From DASRBN01 sp035294305 (GTDB taxonomy: Bacteria > Chloroflexota > Ktedonobacteria > Ktedonobacterales > Ktedonobacteraceae): 64,000 bases of DNA. The stretch covers positions 129,396-193,395 of the forward strand of contig DATGLD010000021.1 of assembly GCA_035294305.1 (NCBI GenBank). Direction: 5' to 3'. Under the pieces are notes generated by a model. It was not told where the DNA came from. It did not search any database and saw only the letters and a program-made list of their open reading frames with translations. The position numbers were made by a program, and so were the translations under genes. This document shows, piece after piece, positions 25,533-35,301 of the stretch (position 1 is the stretch's first letter; every line of letters starts with the position of its first letter).

Positions 25533-28334
25533 ATGTACGATCTCAATACATTTTATGGCCCCAATGCGGGTTATGTGCTTGAACTTTATGAGCGCTACCG
25601 CCAGGACCCGGCCTCCGTCGACCCGGCGACACGCGCCATTTTTGAAACATGGTCACCGCAGAGCCAGCTGCCATCACAACTGGCTCCAACCGCTCCGGCA
25701 GTATCTTATGATGTGAAAAATGTCGTTGCCACTGCCGCGCTTGCCCATTCCATTCGCGAACGCGGCCACCTGGCGGCGCATCTCGATCCACTGGGCAGCG
25801 AACCTCTGGGGGATCCGGCGCTTCTGCCCGAAACGCATGGCATTGGCGATGCTATCCTGGCACAACTGCCCCCAAACATTGTAGGGGGACATGCCGCCGA
25901 GGGTGCGCGCAACGCGTTGGAGGCGATTACCAGGTTGCGTGCCATGTATTCCGGCACCATCAGCTATGAATTCGATCAGGTAAAAAATCCGCAGGAACGT
26001 GGTTGGTTGCGTGATGCCGTGGGCCTGCAATTGTATCACGAGCGGCTTTCACCAGCGGAAAGCCGGGCACTATTGAAGCGCCTGACGCAAGTCGAGGCGT
26101 TTGAACGCTACCTGCACCAGACCTATCCCGGCCAGAAACGCTTCTCGATTGAGGGAACTGATGTGCTGGTGCCGATGCTGGATAAGATCATCGATGGGGC
26201 TGTCGAGGAGGGTGCGCGTGAGGTAATCATCGGCATGGCCCATCGTGGCCGCCTGAATGTGCTCGCCCACGTGCTAGAAAAGCCATATACTAAAATCCTC
26301 AGTGAATTTATGCATCAGAAGCACGAGGAAGGCGTTCCGCTGACCGATACATTCGGCTTTGGCTGGACGGGCGATGTCAAATACCATCTGGGAGCCGAGC
26401 ATGTCCTGGGCGAGGGTGCAACTGTAGAGCTGAAGATCACCTTATCCCCCAATCCCAGTCACCTGGAATATGTCAATCCAGTTGTAGAAGGCATGACGCG
26501 AGCATCGCAGGAAGAATGCGATGACCCCGGCGCTCCAGAACTGAGCGTAGATCGCACCTTGCCTATTCTCATTCATGGTGATGCGGCTTTCCCCGGCGAG
26601 GGCATTGTCGCTGAGACGCTGAATCTCGGAGAGCTGCGCGGCTACTGGGTAGGTGGAACCATCCATATCATTTTGAACAACCAGCTCGGATTTACAACCG
26701 AACCGGAAGATAGTCGCTCTACGCTCTTCGCAAGCGATCTGGCCAAAGGATTCGAGATGCCCATTATTCATGTGAATGCCGATGACCCTGAAGCTGCTCT
26801 CACAGCTGTGCGTATAGCGCATGCTTACCGCGACAGGTTCCATAAGGATATCTTGATCGACCTGGTTGGCTACCGGCGCTGGGGACATAACGAGGGTGAT
26901 GAACCCGCGTTCACCCAGCCGATCATGTATGAGCAAATCCGTGGCCATCCAACTGTACGCGAACTGTACGCCCGGCGTCTTGAACAGTCGGGCATGATTT
27001 CACCGCAGCAAAGTGAGGCGATGGTCAAGAGCGCTTTCGAAGTGCTGGAAAACGCCAAAAAAGAAGCAGAAAGCAATTTGCAGCAGCTTGATAACGAGGA
27101 GATGAACGGAGCAAATGGACACTACGAGCAGTTGGAGCTTCCCCCGCAAGTACCGGCCGAACAGCTGATTGCTTTTAATAACGAGTTGCTAAAATGGCCT
27201 GATGGCTTTTCACCCCATCCCAAACTGGCGCGCCTGTTGCAGCGTCGCGCTAGCACAATGGGGCCGGAGGGAGGAATAGATTGGGGACAGGCGGAGGCGC
27301 TGGCTTTTGCCTCTATTCTTGCTAATGGCACGCCGGTTCGATTGAGTGGACAGGATAGTGAGCGAGGCACGTTCAGTCACCGCCATGCTGTGCTGCATGA
27401 CCAGCATAATGGCGACAAATACATACCCTTGCAGCATCTTTCTGAGGCACAGGCGCCATTTGCGATTTATAACAGTCCATTGAGCGAGAGCGCCGCGCTG
27501 GGTTTCGAATATGGCTACAGCGTTCATTCACCTGCTTCCCTTGTATTGTGGGAAGCGCAATTCGGCGATTTTGCCAATGTCGCGCAGGTCATTATTGACC
27601 AGTTCATCTCTTCTGGACGCGCTAAATGGCGGCAGGATTCCTCGCTGGTGCTCCTGCTGCCACACGGCTACGAGGGACAGGGGCCAGAGCATTCAAGCGC
27701 ACGTTTAGAACGCTATCTTGAGCTTTCTGCCCAGGACAACTGGCGCGTGGCCATCTGCTCTACCGCGTCACAGTACTATCACCTCTTGCGCTTGCAGGCA
27801 TATAATTTGCAGCGCGTTCCAAGACCGCTGATTGTTCTGACGCCGAAGAGCTTACTGCGCCATCCATTAGCCTCTGCCAGCTTGAAAGAACTGGCGGAGG
27901 GACGGTTCGAGTATGTGATCGACGACCGGGAGGCGCTTACACATGCGGGTGACATACGGCGCGTTGTGCTTTGCGCGGGTAAAATTGCTATTGATCTGCT
28001 TTCCAGCGAGGAGCGCAAACGAGCTCAAGATGTCGCGATTGTGCGGGTTGAAATGCTGTATCCATTTCCCGAAGATGAACTGAGAAAAGTGCTTGTCAAC
28101 TATCCCAACGTGCGCGAAGTGGCGTGGGTGCAGGAGGAGCCGCGGAATATGGGAGCCTGGACGTATATGTCGCCGCAGCTTTCGGCAATGCTCGGCTCAG
28201 CTGTCGAATTGAATGTCATCGCGCGCACCGCCAGGTCGAGCCCGGCCACGGGTTTCTCGGACCTCTTCCAGTCGGAGCAGGAATATATCATTAAAGAGGC
28301 GCTGCAAGCTTCAGTGAAGCAAGTGCGGAGGTAG
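25533..28334 (+). CDS. sucA: 2-oxoglutarate dehydrogenase E1 component
   Basis: A 933-residue thiamine-diphosphate enzyme that decarboxylates 2-oxoglutarate in the TCA cycle. The N-terminal FYGPNAGYVLELYERYRQDP is the E2-binding helix region. GMAHRGRLNVLAHV and HGDAAFPGEGIVAETLNL mark the cofactor site, and GYRRWGHNEGDEPAFTQP is conserved. The C-terminal transketolase-like half contains LLPHGYEGQGPEHSSARLER. sucB follows after 5 nt. The lipoamide dehydrogenase (E3) is not in the window. Confidence 0.96.
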   Translation: MYDLNTFYGPNAGYVLELYERYRQDPASVDPATRAIFETWSPQSQLPSQLAPTAPAVSYDVKNVVATAALAHSIRERGHLAAHLDPLGSEPLGDPALLPETHGIGDAILAQLPPNIVGGHAAEGARNALEAITRLRAMYSGTISYEFDQVKNPQERGWLRDAVGLQLYHERLSPAESRALLKRLTQVEAFERYLHQTYPGQKRFSIEGTDVLVPMLDKIIDGAVEEGAREVIIGMAHRGRLNVLAHVLEKPYTKILSEFMHQKHEEGVPLTDTFGFGWTGDVKYHLGAEHVLGEGATVELKITLSPNPSHLEYVNPVVEGMTRASQEECDDPGAPELSVDRTLPILIHGDAAFPGEGIVAETLNLGELRGYWVGGTIHIILNNQLGFTTEPEDSRSTLFASDLAKGFEMPIIHVNADDPEAALTAVRIAHAYRDRFHKDILIDLVGYRRWGHNEGDEPAFTQPIMYEQIRGHPTVRELYARRLEQSGMISPQQSEAMVKSAFEVLENAKKEAESNLQQLDNEEMNGANGHYEQLELPPQVPAEQLIAFNNELLKWPDGFSPHPKLARLLQRRASTMGPEGGIDWGQAEALAFASILANGTPVRLSGQDSERGTFSHRHAVLHDQHNGDKYIPLQHLSEAQAPFAIYNSPLSESAALGFEYGYSVHSPASLVLWEAQFGDFANVAQVIIDQFISSGRAKWRQDSSLVLLLPHGYEGQGPEHSSARLERYLELSAQDNWRVAICSTASQYYHLLRLQAYNLQRVPRPLIVLTPKSLLRHPLASASLKELAEGRFEYVIDDREALTHAGDIRRVVLCAGKIAIDLLSSEERKRAQDVAIVRVEMLYPFPEDELRKVLVNYPNVREVAWVQEEPRNMGAWTYMSPQLSAMLGSAVELNVIARTARSSPATGFSDLFQSEQEYIIKEALQASVKQVRR

Positions 28335-28339
28335 CAGAT

Positions 28340-29623
28340 ATGTCCGTTGAAATACATGTCCCAGAATTGGGGGAATCCATCGTTGATGCTGTCGTAGCGA
28401 ACTGGCTCAAACATGAGGGCGATACAGTCAACACGGGTGATGCGCTGGTAGAACTGGAAACCGATAAGATCAATGTCGAAGTCAGTGCTGAACAAAGCGG
28501 CGTGCTGCAAAAAATTGTCAAACAGGAGGGAGAGGTGGTATCCGTAGGCGATGTGCTGGGGGTAATAGGCGAAGGCGCGGGCGAGGCGGCTACGCCTGCT
28601 CAGGAAGCATCCGCTCAAGTGGAGTTAGATGGGCAAAGGCCGGTGGAGGAACAGGCGCAGGTCCGTGCTGGCCAGGAAGCTAAGGGTGAGCAGCGACCGT
28701 CTTCTCCCCTGGCGCGCCGTATTGCTGCCGAGCATCATATTGATCTGGCGCAGGTGAAGGGGAATAGCCCGCATGGCCGCGTAACCAGGGAAGATGTCAT
28801 CAGCTACCTGGAGCAGAACAAGCAGGATGCGCCGCACCAGGCTACCGCAGCAGCTACGCAAGCACAGCCATCTGCACCGCCCGCGCCTGCAGCGAAGCCA
28901 TCACCGGTCGTTGCCCCGCAGCCGGGTAGAGAGGAGCGTATCCGGCTCTCACGCAGGCGGCAGACGATTGCGCAGCGCCTGGTTGAGACGCAGCATACGG
29001 CGGCGATGCTCACGACCTTCAATGAGATCGATATGAGCGCCGTCATGGAGGTGCGCAGCCGGCGTAAGGAGTCTTTTAAGGAAAGATATAATGTCTCGCT
29101 TGGCTTCATGTCCTTCTTCACCAAAGCAGTGGTAGGGGCGCTCAAAGCCTTCCCGCGCCTGAATTCCGAAATTCAAGGCAATGAGCTGGTCTTGAAGCAT
29201 TATTATGATATTGGAATAGCGGTTGGAGCAGAAGAGGGCCTGGTTGTGCCGGTGCTGCGAGATGCCGACCGCAAGAGTTTTGCTGAAATCGAGCGAGAAA
29301 TTGCTGATCTTGCGAAGAAGGCGCGCGAAAATCAGTTGTCGCTGGCCGAGTTGCAAGGAGGGACGTTTACCATCACCAACGGTGGGGTGTTTGGTTCGCT
29401 GATGTCTACGCCAATTTTGAACGGGCCGCAGGCCGGTATTCTGGGTATGCATAAGATTGAACAGCGCCCAGTGGTTGTCGCGGGCCAGATAGTCATTCGA
29501 CCGATGATGTACGTCGCTTTATCGTATGATCACCGCATCGTGGATGGTCGGGAAGCCGTACAGTTTCTGGTGCGAGTGAAGGAATTGGTGGAGGACCCGG
29601 AGACCTTGCTGTTGGAGGGATAA
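28340..29623 (+). CDS. sucB: Dihydrolipoyllysine succinyltransferase (E2)
   Basis: A 427-residue E2 core. The lipoyl domain is at residues 1-80, with ETDKINVEV placing the lipoylated lysine at position 43. A Gln/Ala-rich linker leads to the E1/E3-binding domain (SPLARRIAAEHHIDLAQVKG, about 115-155), another Ala/Pro linker, and the catalytic domain ending in SYDHRIVDGREAVQF with the active-site His and Asp. It is translationally coupled to sucA. Confidence 0.95.
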   Translation: MSVEIHVPELGESIVDAVVANWLKHEGDTVNTGDALVELETDKINVEVSAEQSGVLQKIVKQEGEVVSVGDVLGVIGEGAGEAATPAQEASAQVELDGQRPVEEQAQVRAGQEAKGEQRPSSPLARRIAAEHHIDLAQVKGNSPHGRVTREDVISYLEQNKQDAPHQATAAATQAQPSAPPAPAAKPSPVVAPQPGREERIRLSRRRQTIAQRLVETQHTAAMLTTFNEIDMSAVMEVRSRRKESFKERYNVSLGFMSFFTKAVVGALKAFPRLNSEIQGNELVLKHYYDIGIAVGAEEGLVVPVLRDADRKSFAEIEREIADLAKKARENQLSLAELQGGTFTITNGGVFGSLMSTPILNGPQAGILGMHKIEQRPVVVAGQIVIRPMMYVALSYDHRIVDGREAVQFLVRVKELVEDPETLLLEG

Positions 29624-29642
29624 AACATCCCGGCCTGCACTC

Positions 29643-29671
29643 TCGACATAACTTGTCTCAACCTGTATAAT
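29643..29671 (+). promoter_or_regulatory. Promoter for the kinase-FHA gene
   Basis: TCGACA (29643-29648), a 17-bp spacer and TATAAT (29666-29671) form a good sigma-70-type promoter about 110 nt upstream of the kinase start. Confidence 0.6.
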
Positions 29672-29792
29672 CTAGGATGTGCCGGGTATAGCCCTGTTTA
29701 TTCCTGATGGTACAATAGACGGAACCATTTGGGGAGCGATCTGGGAAATGCATGCTTAATCGGGTGGTACGAGAAGAGGAATTCGCCATACT

Positions 29793-31232
29793 ATGCAACA
29801 ATATGGAAATACGGATGAAATGGATGCCCTGATTGGCAGGACATTAGGGCAATTTATCATAAGGGAGCGTATAGGTTCAGGTGGCATGGCAACGGTTTTC
29901 AAGGCCTACCAGTCCACCCTTGAGCGCTATGTCGCGATTAAAGTCCTACCCGCTTTTCATGCGCACGATCAAATTTTTGTGAAGCGTTTCGTGATGGAGG
30001 CTCGCTCTGTAGCGAGGCTGGCCCACCCGAATATTGTGCAGATACATGATTTTGGACAGGAAGACGATAATGTTTTCTATATTGTAATGGAGTATGTCGA
30101 TGGTGGGACATTGAAGGACCGTTTGAAGATGAGGGCCTTAACGGTTCCTGAGTCGATTGATTTTGTGATCCAGGCGGCTGAAGGGCTCGGCTGTGCCCAC
30201 AGCAATGGGATCATCCATCGCGATGTGAAGCCTGCTAACATGCTGCTGCGCAAAGATGGGCATCTGCTGCTTTCCGATTTCGGCATTGCGAAAATGCTCG
30301 AGGGAACGACGAATCTCACACGCGCCGGTACTGGCATCGGCACGCCGCAATATATGTCGCCGGAGCAGGGGACCGGCCAGCCGGTTGATCGCCGCAGCGA
30401 TATTTATTCGCTGGGCATCGTGCTCTACCACTGTTTGACAGGTCGCGTCCCTTTTAACTCGGATAACCCACTCTCGATAACGGTAAAGCACCTGAATGAG
30501 CCCTTGCCAATCGAGAACCTGCGCAAGATGGGTGTACCTTACCCTGTGGAGCAGGTTGTTTCGAAGATGACCGCGAAGTCTCCATCAGATCGCTACCAGT
30601 CGGTAGATGAGCTCATCGATGCGTTGACAGCGGCGCTTTCAGCCTCTCACCTGTCTTTACCGCGCTGGCGATCAGGCATTCAGCCTATCTCGGCGGCCGT
30701 TCCGGAAGTGCCGCCACAAGCACATAAAGCATCCGGCCCGCTGCTATACACTCCCCCTGTGGGTTCGCAGCCCCTGGCTCCTATTTCGCGGCCATCGCTG
30801 GTAACAGTACCATGTTTCCGCTGCGGTCAGTCGAATCCGAGCGACCGCCTGTTTTGTACATCCTGCGGATATGAGCTTTCGGATAGGCGTGCGGCGGCTG
30901 ACCGCTTTATGGGGCCAAATGGTCGTCCTATTCTTGCGCGGCTTTCGATCCAAAATGGGCCGATGGCGGGCCGCGCATACATGTTTCACCAGGATATCAC
31001 AACGATTGGCCGCACAAATGGCAATGACCTCATCATCTCGGGGCGCACTGTTTCGCGCAATCACGCGCGCCTCTGGTTTGATAATGGCCGCTGGTATATC
31101 GCAGATATGAAGAGTGCGAATGGAACGGTGGTAAACAATGTGCGGCTGCAACCGCATGTGCCAACCCCATTAAATGATAACGACGTGATCAATTTTGGTG
31201 ACGAGGTGGTGGTTTTTAACATCGTGTACTAG
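29793..31232 (+). CDS. Ser/Thr kinase with zinc ribbon and FHA domain
   Basis: A 479-residue soluble kinase. The catalytic domain is at about residues 18-285: GSGGMATVFKAYQ, VAIKVL, IIHRDVKPANMLL and LSDFGIAKM. A linker leads to a zinc ribbon (CFRCGQSNPSDRLFCTSCG) and a C-terminal FHA domain at about 385-475, with TIGRTNGNDLIISGRTVSRN and SANGTVVNN. FHA domains bind phosphothreonine, so it may recruit its own or another kinase's targets. No transmembrane segment is seen. Confidence 0.9.
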   Translation: MQQYGNTDEMDALIGRTLGQFIIRERIGSGGMATVFKAYQSTLERYVAIKVLPAFHAHDQIFVKRFVMEARSVARLAHPNIVQIHDFGQEDDNVFYIVMEYVDGGTLKDRLKMRALTVPESIDFVIQAAEGLGCAHSNGIIHRDVKPANMLLRKDGHLLLSDFGIAKMLEGTTNLTRAGTGIGTPQYMSPEQGTGQPVDRRSDIYSLGIVLYHCLTGRVPFNSDNPLSITVKHLNEPLPIENLRKMGVPYPVEQVVSKMTAKSPSDRYQSVDELIDALTAALSASHLSLPRWRSGIQPISAAVPEVPPQAHKASGPLLYTPPVGSQPLAPISRPSLVTVPCFRCGQSNPSDRLFCTSCGYELSDRRAAADRFMGPNGRPILARLSIQNGPMAGRAYMFHQDITTIGRTNGNDLIISGRTVSRNHARLWFDNGRWYIADMKSANGTVVNNVRLQPHVPTPLNDNDVINFGDEVVVFNIVY

Positions 31233-31303
31233 GCTTCACTACTATCCATGTGAGCCATCACAGGTTTCACAGCAGTCCCATATTGTTAGGAAGGTTCAAT
31301 CAA

Positions 31304-31843
31304 ATGAGTTCCATCAATCCTGTAATTCAGGTAGCGCAACAAATGCTGCTAGGAGGTGCGGTCAAACAAAATCATGCGCTTGAGCACGCAACAATTGTGT
31401 TGTTGAGCAGAAAATATCCCGAAGTTCGCTTTGCCGGTATCTCTTTTGCCGCGGGCTTTTTCGTGTTCGGGGAGGTGCCGACCGAGGCAATTCTGCCGGC
31501 AGCGCAGGAAGCTCTCACCCTCTTGCGTACAACCACGCCGGAGCTGGCGATTCACGAGCGCTGCGGCACCAATCTGGCGGTGTCGGGAATGCTGACCGGT
31601 CTGTCGGCAATGACGGTGGCCCGCATGCGCAAGCCATTCAGCACGGCCAATAATGTCATCCTGGCCGCAACCGCTGCCCTGATCCTGGCACGTCCATTGG
31701 GGCTACTAGTTCAGCGCTATGTCACAACGCAGACTCCTAACGCGTCCATGAAGATTACTGGCGTGTCACGCCGCATGTTCTTTGGCACTCCGGCTCATTT
31801 TGTTAGCACGGATAATCCGGAAGCCGCCGGCCTGTTCTCTTGA
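31304..31843 (+). CDS. DUF6391-type protein
   Basis: A 179-residue protein with the conserved start QNHALEHATIVLLSRKYPEV and a central GMLTGLSAMTVARM. These features match DUF6391 proteins found in Cyanobacteria and Chloroflexota. Two short hydrophobic stretches (about 100-155) suggest membrane association. No function is known. ATG 31304 follows AGGAAGG. Confidence 0.65.
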   Translation: MSSINPVIQVAQQMLLGGAVKQNHALEHATIVLLSRKYPEVRFAGISFAAGFFVFGEVPTEAILPAAQEALTLLRTTTPELAIHERCGTNLAVSGMLTGLSAMTVARMRKPFSTANNVILAATAALILARPLGLLVQRYVTTQTPNASMKITGVSRRMFFGTPAHFVSTDNPEAAGLFS

Positions 31844-31941
31844 TAGCTGTGAGCGCTGTCAACAAAGACTCTGTAGAAAAAGTGGGACGCCTGTGTTGCG
31901 TCCCTACATTTTGTTATTTTCATCTAACTCAGGAGGTCCGT

Positions 31942-32814
31942 ATGGAACGCAGCCGTTTTCTGGTGGAAACGACCTGGCTGGCCGAGCATTTGAATGATCC
32001 CCACTTGCGAGTTGTAGATATGCGTGGCTATGTGCGTACAGTAGAGCGAAATGGGGTTCAGGATGCGTTGTATGTGGGAGCGCGAGACGAATATGAACAG
32101 GGCCATATTCCCGGCGCTTTGTATATCGATTGGACAAGCGATATCGTTGATCCGGATGATGCTGTAGAGGCCCAGGTGGCGCCCGCGGAGCGTTTCGCCG
32201 AGGTCATGGGGCGGCTGGGCATCGGGGACCAGCACCTGGTTGTGGCTTATGATGCGCATCCTGCCTCGCAGTTTGCCACGCGCCTGTGGTGGGCACTCAA
32301 CTATTATGGCCATGACCAGGTCGTGGTATTGAATGGAGGCTTGCCCAAATGGCAGCGCGAGAATCTGCCATTGACCGGTGCCGTGCCTGTTTATCCTGCG
32401 GCGACATTTACTCCTGTTGTTCAACCACAATTGCGCACTACTGCTGGCGAAGTGCTCTCTTTGCTTGGCCAGCAGGGAGTGAGGCTTGTCGACGCGCGCG
32501 ATCGCGGCCAGTATACGGGAGAGATTGTGCGGGGGCATGGACGCCCAGGTCACATTCCAGGCGCTATCAATATTCCACGCGAGGAACTGGTCGATCCGGC
32601 GACGGGAACGTTTCGCAGCAATGAAGAACTCGCGCAAGTTTTTTCCGCGGCAAACGTGTCACCGGAGGAGCGTGTGATTGCGTATTGTAATGGAGGCGTG
32701 GCGGCGACGACCGTTCTTTTTAGCCTCGCCATGCTTGGCTACCCACGATTGGCCAATTATGACGGCTCCTGGAACGAGTGGGGCAAACGCCAGGAACTGC
32801 CGGCGGAATTCTAG
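31942..32814 (+). CDS. Thiosulfate/3-mercaptopyruvate sulfurtransferase
   Basis: A 290-residue two-domain rhodanese. The N-terminal domain has DARDEYEQGHIPGA-like spacing and lacks the active cysteine; the C-terminal domain carries RVIAYCNGGVAATTV, with the persulfide-forming Cys. Arg in the active loop of rhodaneses is replaced by Asn-Gly-Gly here, which leans toward neither substrate clearly. ATG 31942 follows AGGAGG; an in-frame ATG at 31840 is less likely. Confidence 0.87.
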   Translation: MERSRFLVETTWLAEHLNDPHLRVVDMRGYVRTVERNGVQDALYVGARDEYEQGHIPGALYIDWTSDIVDPDDAVEAQVAPAERFAEVMGRLGIGDQHLVVAYDAHPASQFATRLWWALNYYGHDQVVVLNGGLPKWQRENLPLTGAVPVYPAATFTPVVQPQLRTTAGEVLSLLGQQGVRLVDARDRGQYTGEIVRGHGRPGHIPGAINIPREELVDPATGTFRSNEELAQVFSAANVSPEERVIAYCNGGVAATTVLFSLAMLGYPRLANYDGSWNEWGKRQELPAEF

Positions 32815-32842
32815 TTGCAATGGAGGGTACCGGGTCGCTCTT

Positions 32843-33934
32843 ATGCAAGAAGATGGACTGGAAGAGACACCGCAAGACTTGCTTGATCTCACCGAGGTGA
32901 TGCATGCCTTTGGTGTGAGCGAATGGAATAACCTGGGCCCTGTTGCTTCTGCGCACGATGGGTCGTCAGGCCTGCTGGTTGAGATTGCCGGCCAGCGCTA
33001 TATCCTTAAAGAACCGCCTGGCGGTTTGCTCGAGGAAGATAGCAGCCATCGCTATGCTTTCCAACGCTATCTCCGCGAGTCGGGTATTCCGGTACCCTCT
33101 TTGTGGCTGACTCCACAGGGAGAGCCGGCGCTAACAATCGGTGAAGATGTATTTGAACTCTGGCAATGGATTGATGGTGAGGTATATGATTCGAAGCATC
33201 CTCGCAGCTTGCAGTGGGTAGCGGCAGCGGGAGAAATGCTGGCGCGTATCCATCAAGCCTCACGTCGTTATCCTGGTTCAGAGCACCGCTGGCCCTCAGA
33301 GGTTCAGGCGGGTGGACTGGTGCAAGGATGGTTGAACTTCGCGCGTGCCATAGCGGATCAAAGTGAAGTGCATGCTATTGCCGCAGCTTTATCGAATGTG
33401 ATTGATCAATGGGAAGCAGTTTTGCCTGTTGCCATGATGTCCATCGGCTCCGGTCGTGGCCTACCTGAGTTCAATATTCACGGCGACTATACCCCTATGC
33501 ATTTGCGTTTTGAGGGCGAGGCAGTGTGCGCGGTTTCAGGATGGGATGCTTCGCGCTGGGAGAAACGTCTGATTGAACTTGCCTACACGCTTTTTTCATT
33601 TAGCGCGTTGGAATGGCGAACGGATAGCCCTTTGACAAGACCTCTGATGAAACGTGGCTTCGATCCTGTACGTATGAGGCGCTTTTTAGCAGCATATGGT
33701 GCCCTTTATCCGCCTGTCCCCGGTGAGGCGGCGCTCCTCGCCGATGCTCTGATGCTGGTAACGCCGATTATTACCGCAAACGGCCCGCTCGAAGATATCT
33801 TCTATGCTGAAGAGAACATCGAAGAAATATTGATTGATGACGTATTGGAAAGGCTTGCCTGGGCAACATCTCTACCGGCCTGGCTCGGCCGTATGCGTAG
33901 TGCGATTGCTGAGATGTGGGAGTGCTTAGAATAG
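32843..33934 (+). CDS. Aminoglycoside phosphotransferase-fold protein
   Basis: A 363-residue protein with the APH/choline-kinase fold. FNIHGDYTPMHLRFEGEA is the Brenner-like catalytic motif, although the usual N-x-D pattern after it is altered, and VSGWDASRWEKRLIEL stands in for the DFE/DWE metal motif. SGLLVEIAGQRYILKEPPGG is the N-terminal ATP lobe. It probably phosphorylates a small molecule such as homoserine or a sugar; an antibiotic substrate is not implied. ATG 32843 lies about 28 nt after the rhodanese stop. Confidence 0.7.
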   Translation: MQEDGLEETPQDLLDLTEVMHAFGVSEWNNLGPVASAHDGSSGLLVEIAGQRYILKEPPGGLLEEDSSHRYAFQRYLRESGIPVPSLWLTPQGEPALTIGEDVFELWQWIDGEVYDSKHPRSLQWVAAAGEMLARIHQASRRYPGSEHRWPSEVQAGGLVQGWLNFARAIADQSEVHAIAAALSNVIDQWEAVLPVAMMSIGSGRGLPEFNIHGDYTPMHLRFEGEAVCAVSGWDASRWEKRLIELAYTLFSFSALEWRTDSPLTRPLMKRGFDPVRMRRFLAAYGALYPPVPGEAALLADALMLVTPIITANGPLEDIFYAEENIEEILIDDVLERLAWATSLPAWLGRMRSAIAEMWECLE

Positions 33935-34026
33935 CGCTATTCATTATTTCTCTTTGGACTGTTATGGGGGGCCATCTTTGGAGTACTGGGGCCTCTGTCA
34001 AGTTGAGTCGTGGGCAGTGGAGGCAC

Positions 34027-34557
34027 ATGATTTTCCAGTATTTGCGTGCTAACAGCCCGTCGAGGATAACAGGCACGATTGCCGGCGCTCTTGCGGCTTG
34101 TGGCCTGGGCATCGCGCTTTCTCTGCTCTTTGTGTTGGGATTCCTTGCCTATAGCACCTATTCCATCCCTTTGTTCACCCATAATCTGTGTGATTACAAC
34201 TTTGGTTATGGAGATTGGCAGATTGTAACTGCCTGGGGAATCGCCCAGGGACCACTCATAGCCGCAAATCTGTTCTTCTACTCTCTTGGTGCGCCTTTTA
34301 CAGTCAACGTTCCACAGGCCATTGGTGATGCCTGTTTTTTTACAGGTAATCCACATACTACACACCTGGCTTTGAGTATGTTTACCGGAACTCCTCATTT
34401 GCCACAGTGGACGTATGCCTTGCTGCTTATCCCGGTAGTAAGTCTTTTCCTTGGTGGCAGGGTGAGTGCCGCTATTGCCAGGCCAAAGGGAGTGGGTGCT
34501 GCTTCCGGCAGGAAATCAGCAATTTGCGCCGGCGCCAGTACCTGTACAGCCTGCTAG
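34027..34557 (+). CDS. Membrane protein, possibly N-terminal part of a frameshifted gene
   Basis: About 176 residues, with a signal-anchor-like segment (GTIAGALAACGLGIALSLLF), a polar loop and another hydrophobic stretch (TYALLLIPVVSLFLGGRVSA). The end, after about VGAASGR, changes to a low-quality tail in a different frame from the next protein. Starts are uncertain: ATG 34027 has GGAGG only 3 nt upstream, while a GTG at 33916 overlaps the previous gene. See the next entry. Confidence 0.55.
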   Translation: MIFQYLRANSPSRITGTIAGALAACGLGIALSLLFVLGFLAYSTYSIPLFTHNLCDYNFGYGDWQIVTAWGIAQGPLIAANLFFYSLGAPFTVNVPQAIGDACFFTGNPHTTHLALSMFTGTPHLPQWTYALLLIPVVSLFLGGRVSAAIARPKGVGAASGRKSAICAGASTCTAC

Positions 34558-35197
34558 TCGTGGAACGGGACGCGCGCGCAGCCAGCTCTCTTTCCTTGCC
34601 TTACTTGTTGTGGTAATAGCGCTCATTGCGGCAGGTATGTCGGTGATGCAGTGGTCGGCAATGCGGGCCGTGACCCTGGGATTTCCAAAACCAACGGTAC
34701 AGATTATATCGTCCAACACCGGCTCGTACAGAACATCTGATGCTGTACAATTCTCGGCTAGCGCTATTGGAAGAGACCTCAGTTACTTCTGGGATTTTGG
34801 AGATGGGAGCGGTGCAAATGGGGCCCATGTCAGTCACACATTCAGCAGGGCTGGCTCTTATACGGTTATAGTGACTGTGGTAGACGCTATAGATCAGTCG
34901 AGTAGAGCCAGTGTCTCTGTAACTATTTTACCCGTATTGCCAACCGCGACGTTCACTTTCTCGTACGCCTATGGCGATTACGTCGGTTTCGACGCCAGTG
35001 GCTCAACTTCCGACCCAGGTACGAATATAGCCAGCTACTTCTGGAATTTTGGCGATGGAAGCACCGATACTACTTACACCCCGTCAGAATATCATTACTA
35101 TAATTCAAGCGGGTCATACACTGTTACTCTGGTGGTGACCGATTCTGCGGGACAGCAGAGTAGTCCATACTCTCAAGCGGTATACCCTCAATATTGA
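34466..35197 (+). CDS. Membrane-anchored protein with two PKD domains
   Basis: A 243-residue frame with one N-terminal transmembrane helix (LSFLALLVVVIALIAAGM) and two PKD domains: FWDFGDGSGANGAHVSHTFS at about 105-125 and FWNFGDGSTDTTYTP at about 190-205. PKD domains are extracellular beta-sandwiches common on surface proteins. The frame overlaps the previous protein by 92 nt, and its first 35 residues are weak as a natural start. A single-base shift near 34510-34550 would join the two into one membrane-PKD protein. Confidence 0.7.
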   Translation: MPLLPGQREWVLLPAGNQQFAPAPVPVQPASRGTGRARSQLSFLALLVVVIALIAAGMSVMQWSAMRAVTLGFPKPTVQIISSNTGSYRTSDAVQFSASAIGRDLSYFWDFGDGSGANGAHVSHTFSRAGSYTVIVTVVDAIDQSSRASVSVTILPVLPTATFTFSYAYGDYVGFDASGSTSDPGTNIASYFWNFGDGSTDTTYTPSEYHYYNSSGSYTVTLVVTDSAGQQSSPYSQAVYPQY

Positions 35198-35301
35198 TGA
35201 GGCGGAATTACGCAGGCATGATAGTGATGAATGAGCGAGGTGAGGTTTCATCCTTTGTCCCTCCTGATTTGTATTCCTTGTTTTTCAGGACGGGACGGCC
35301 C

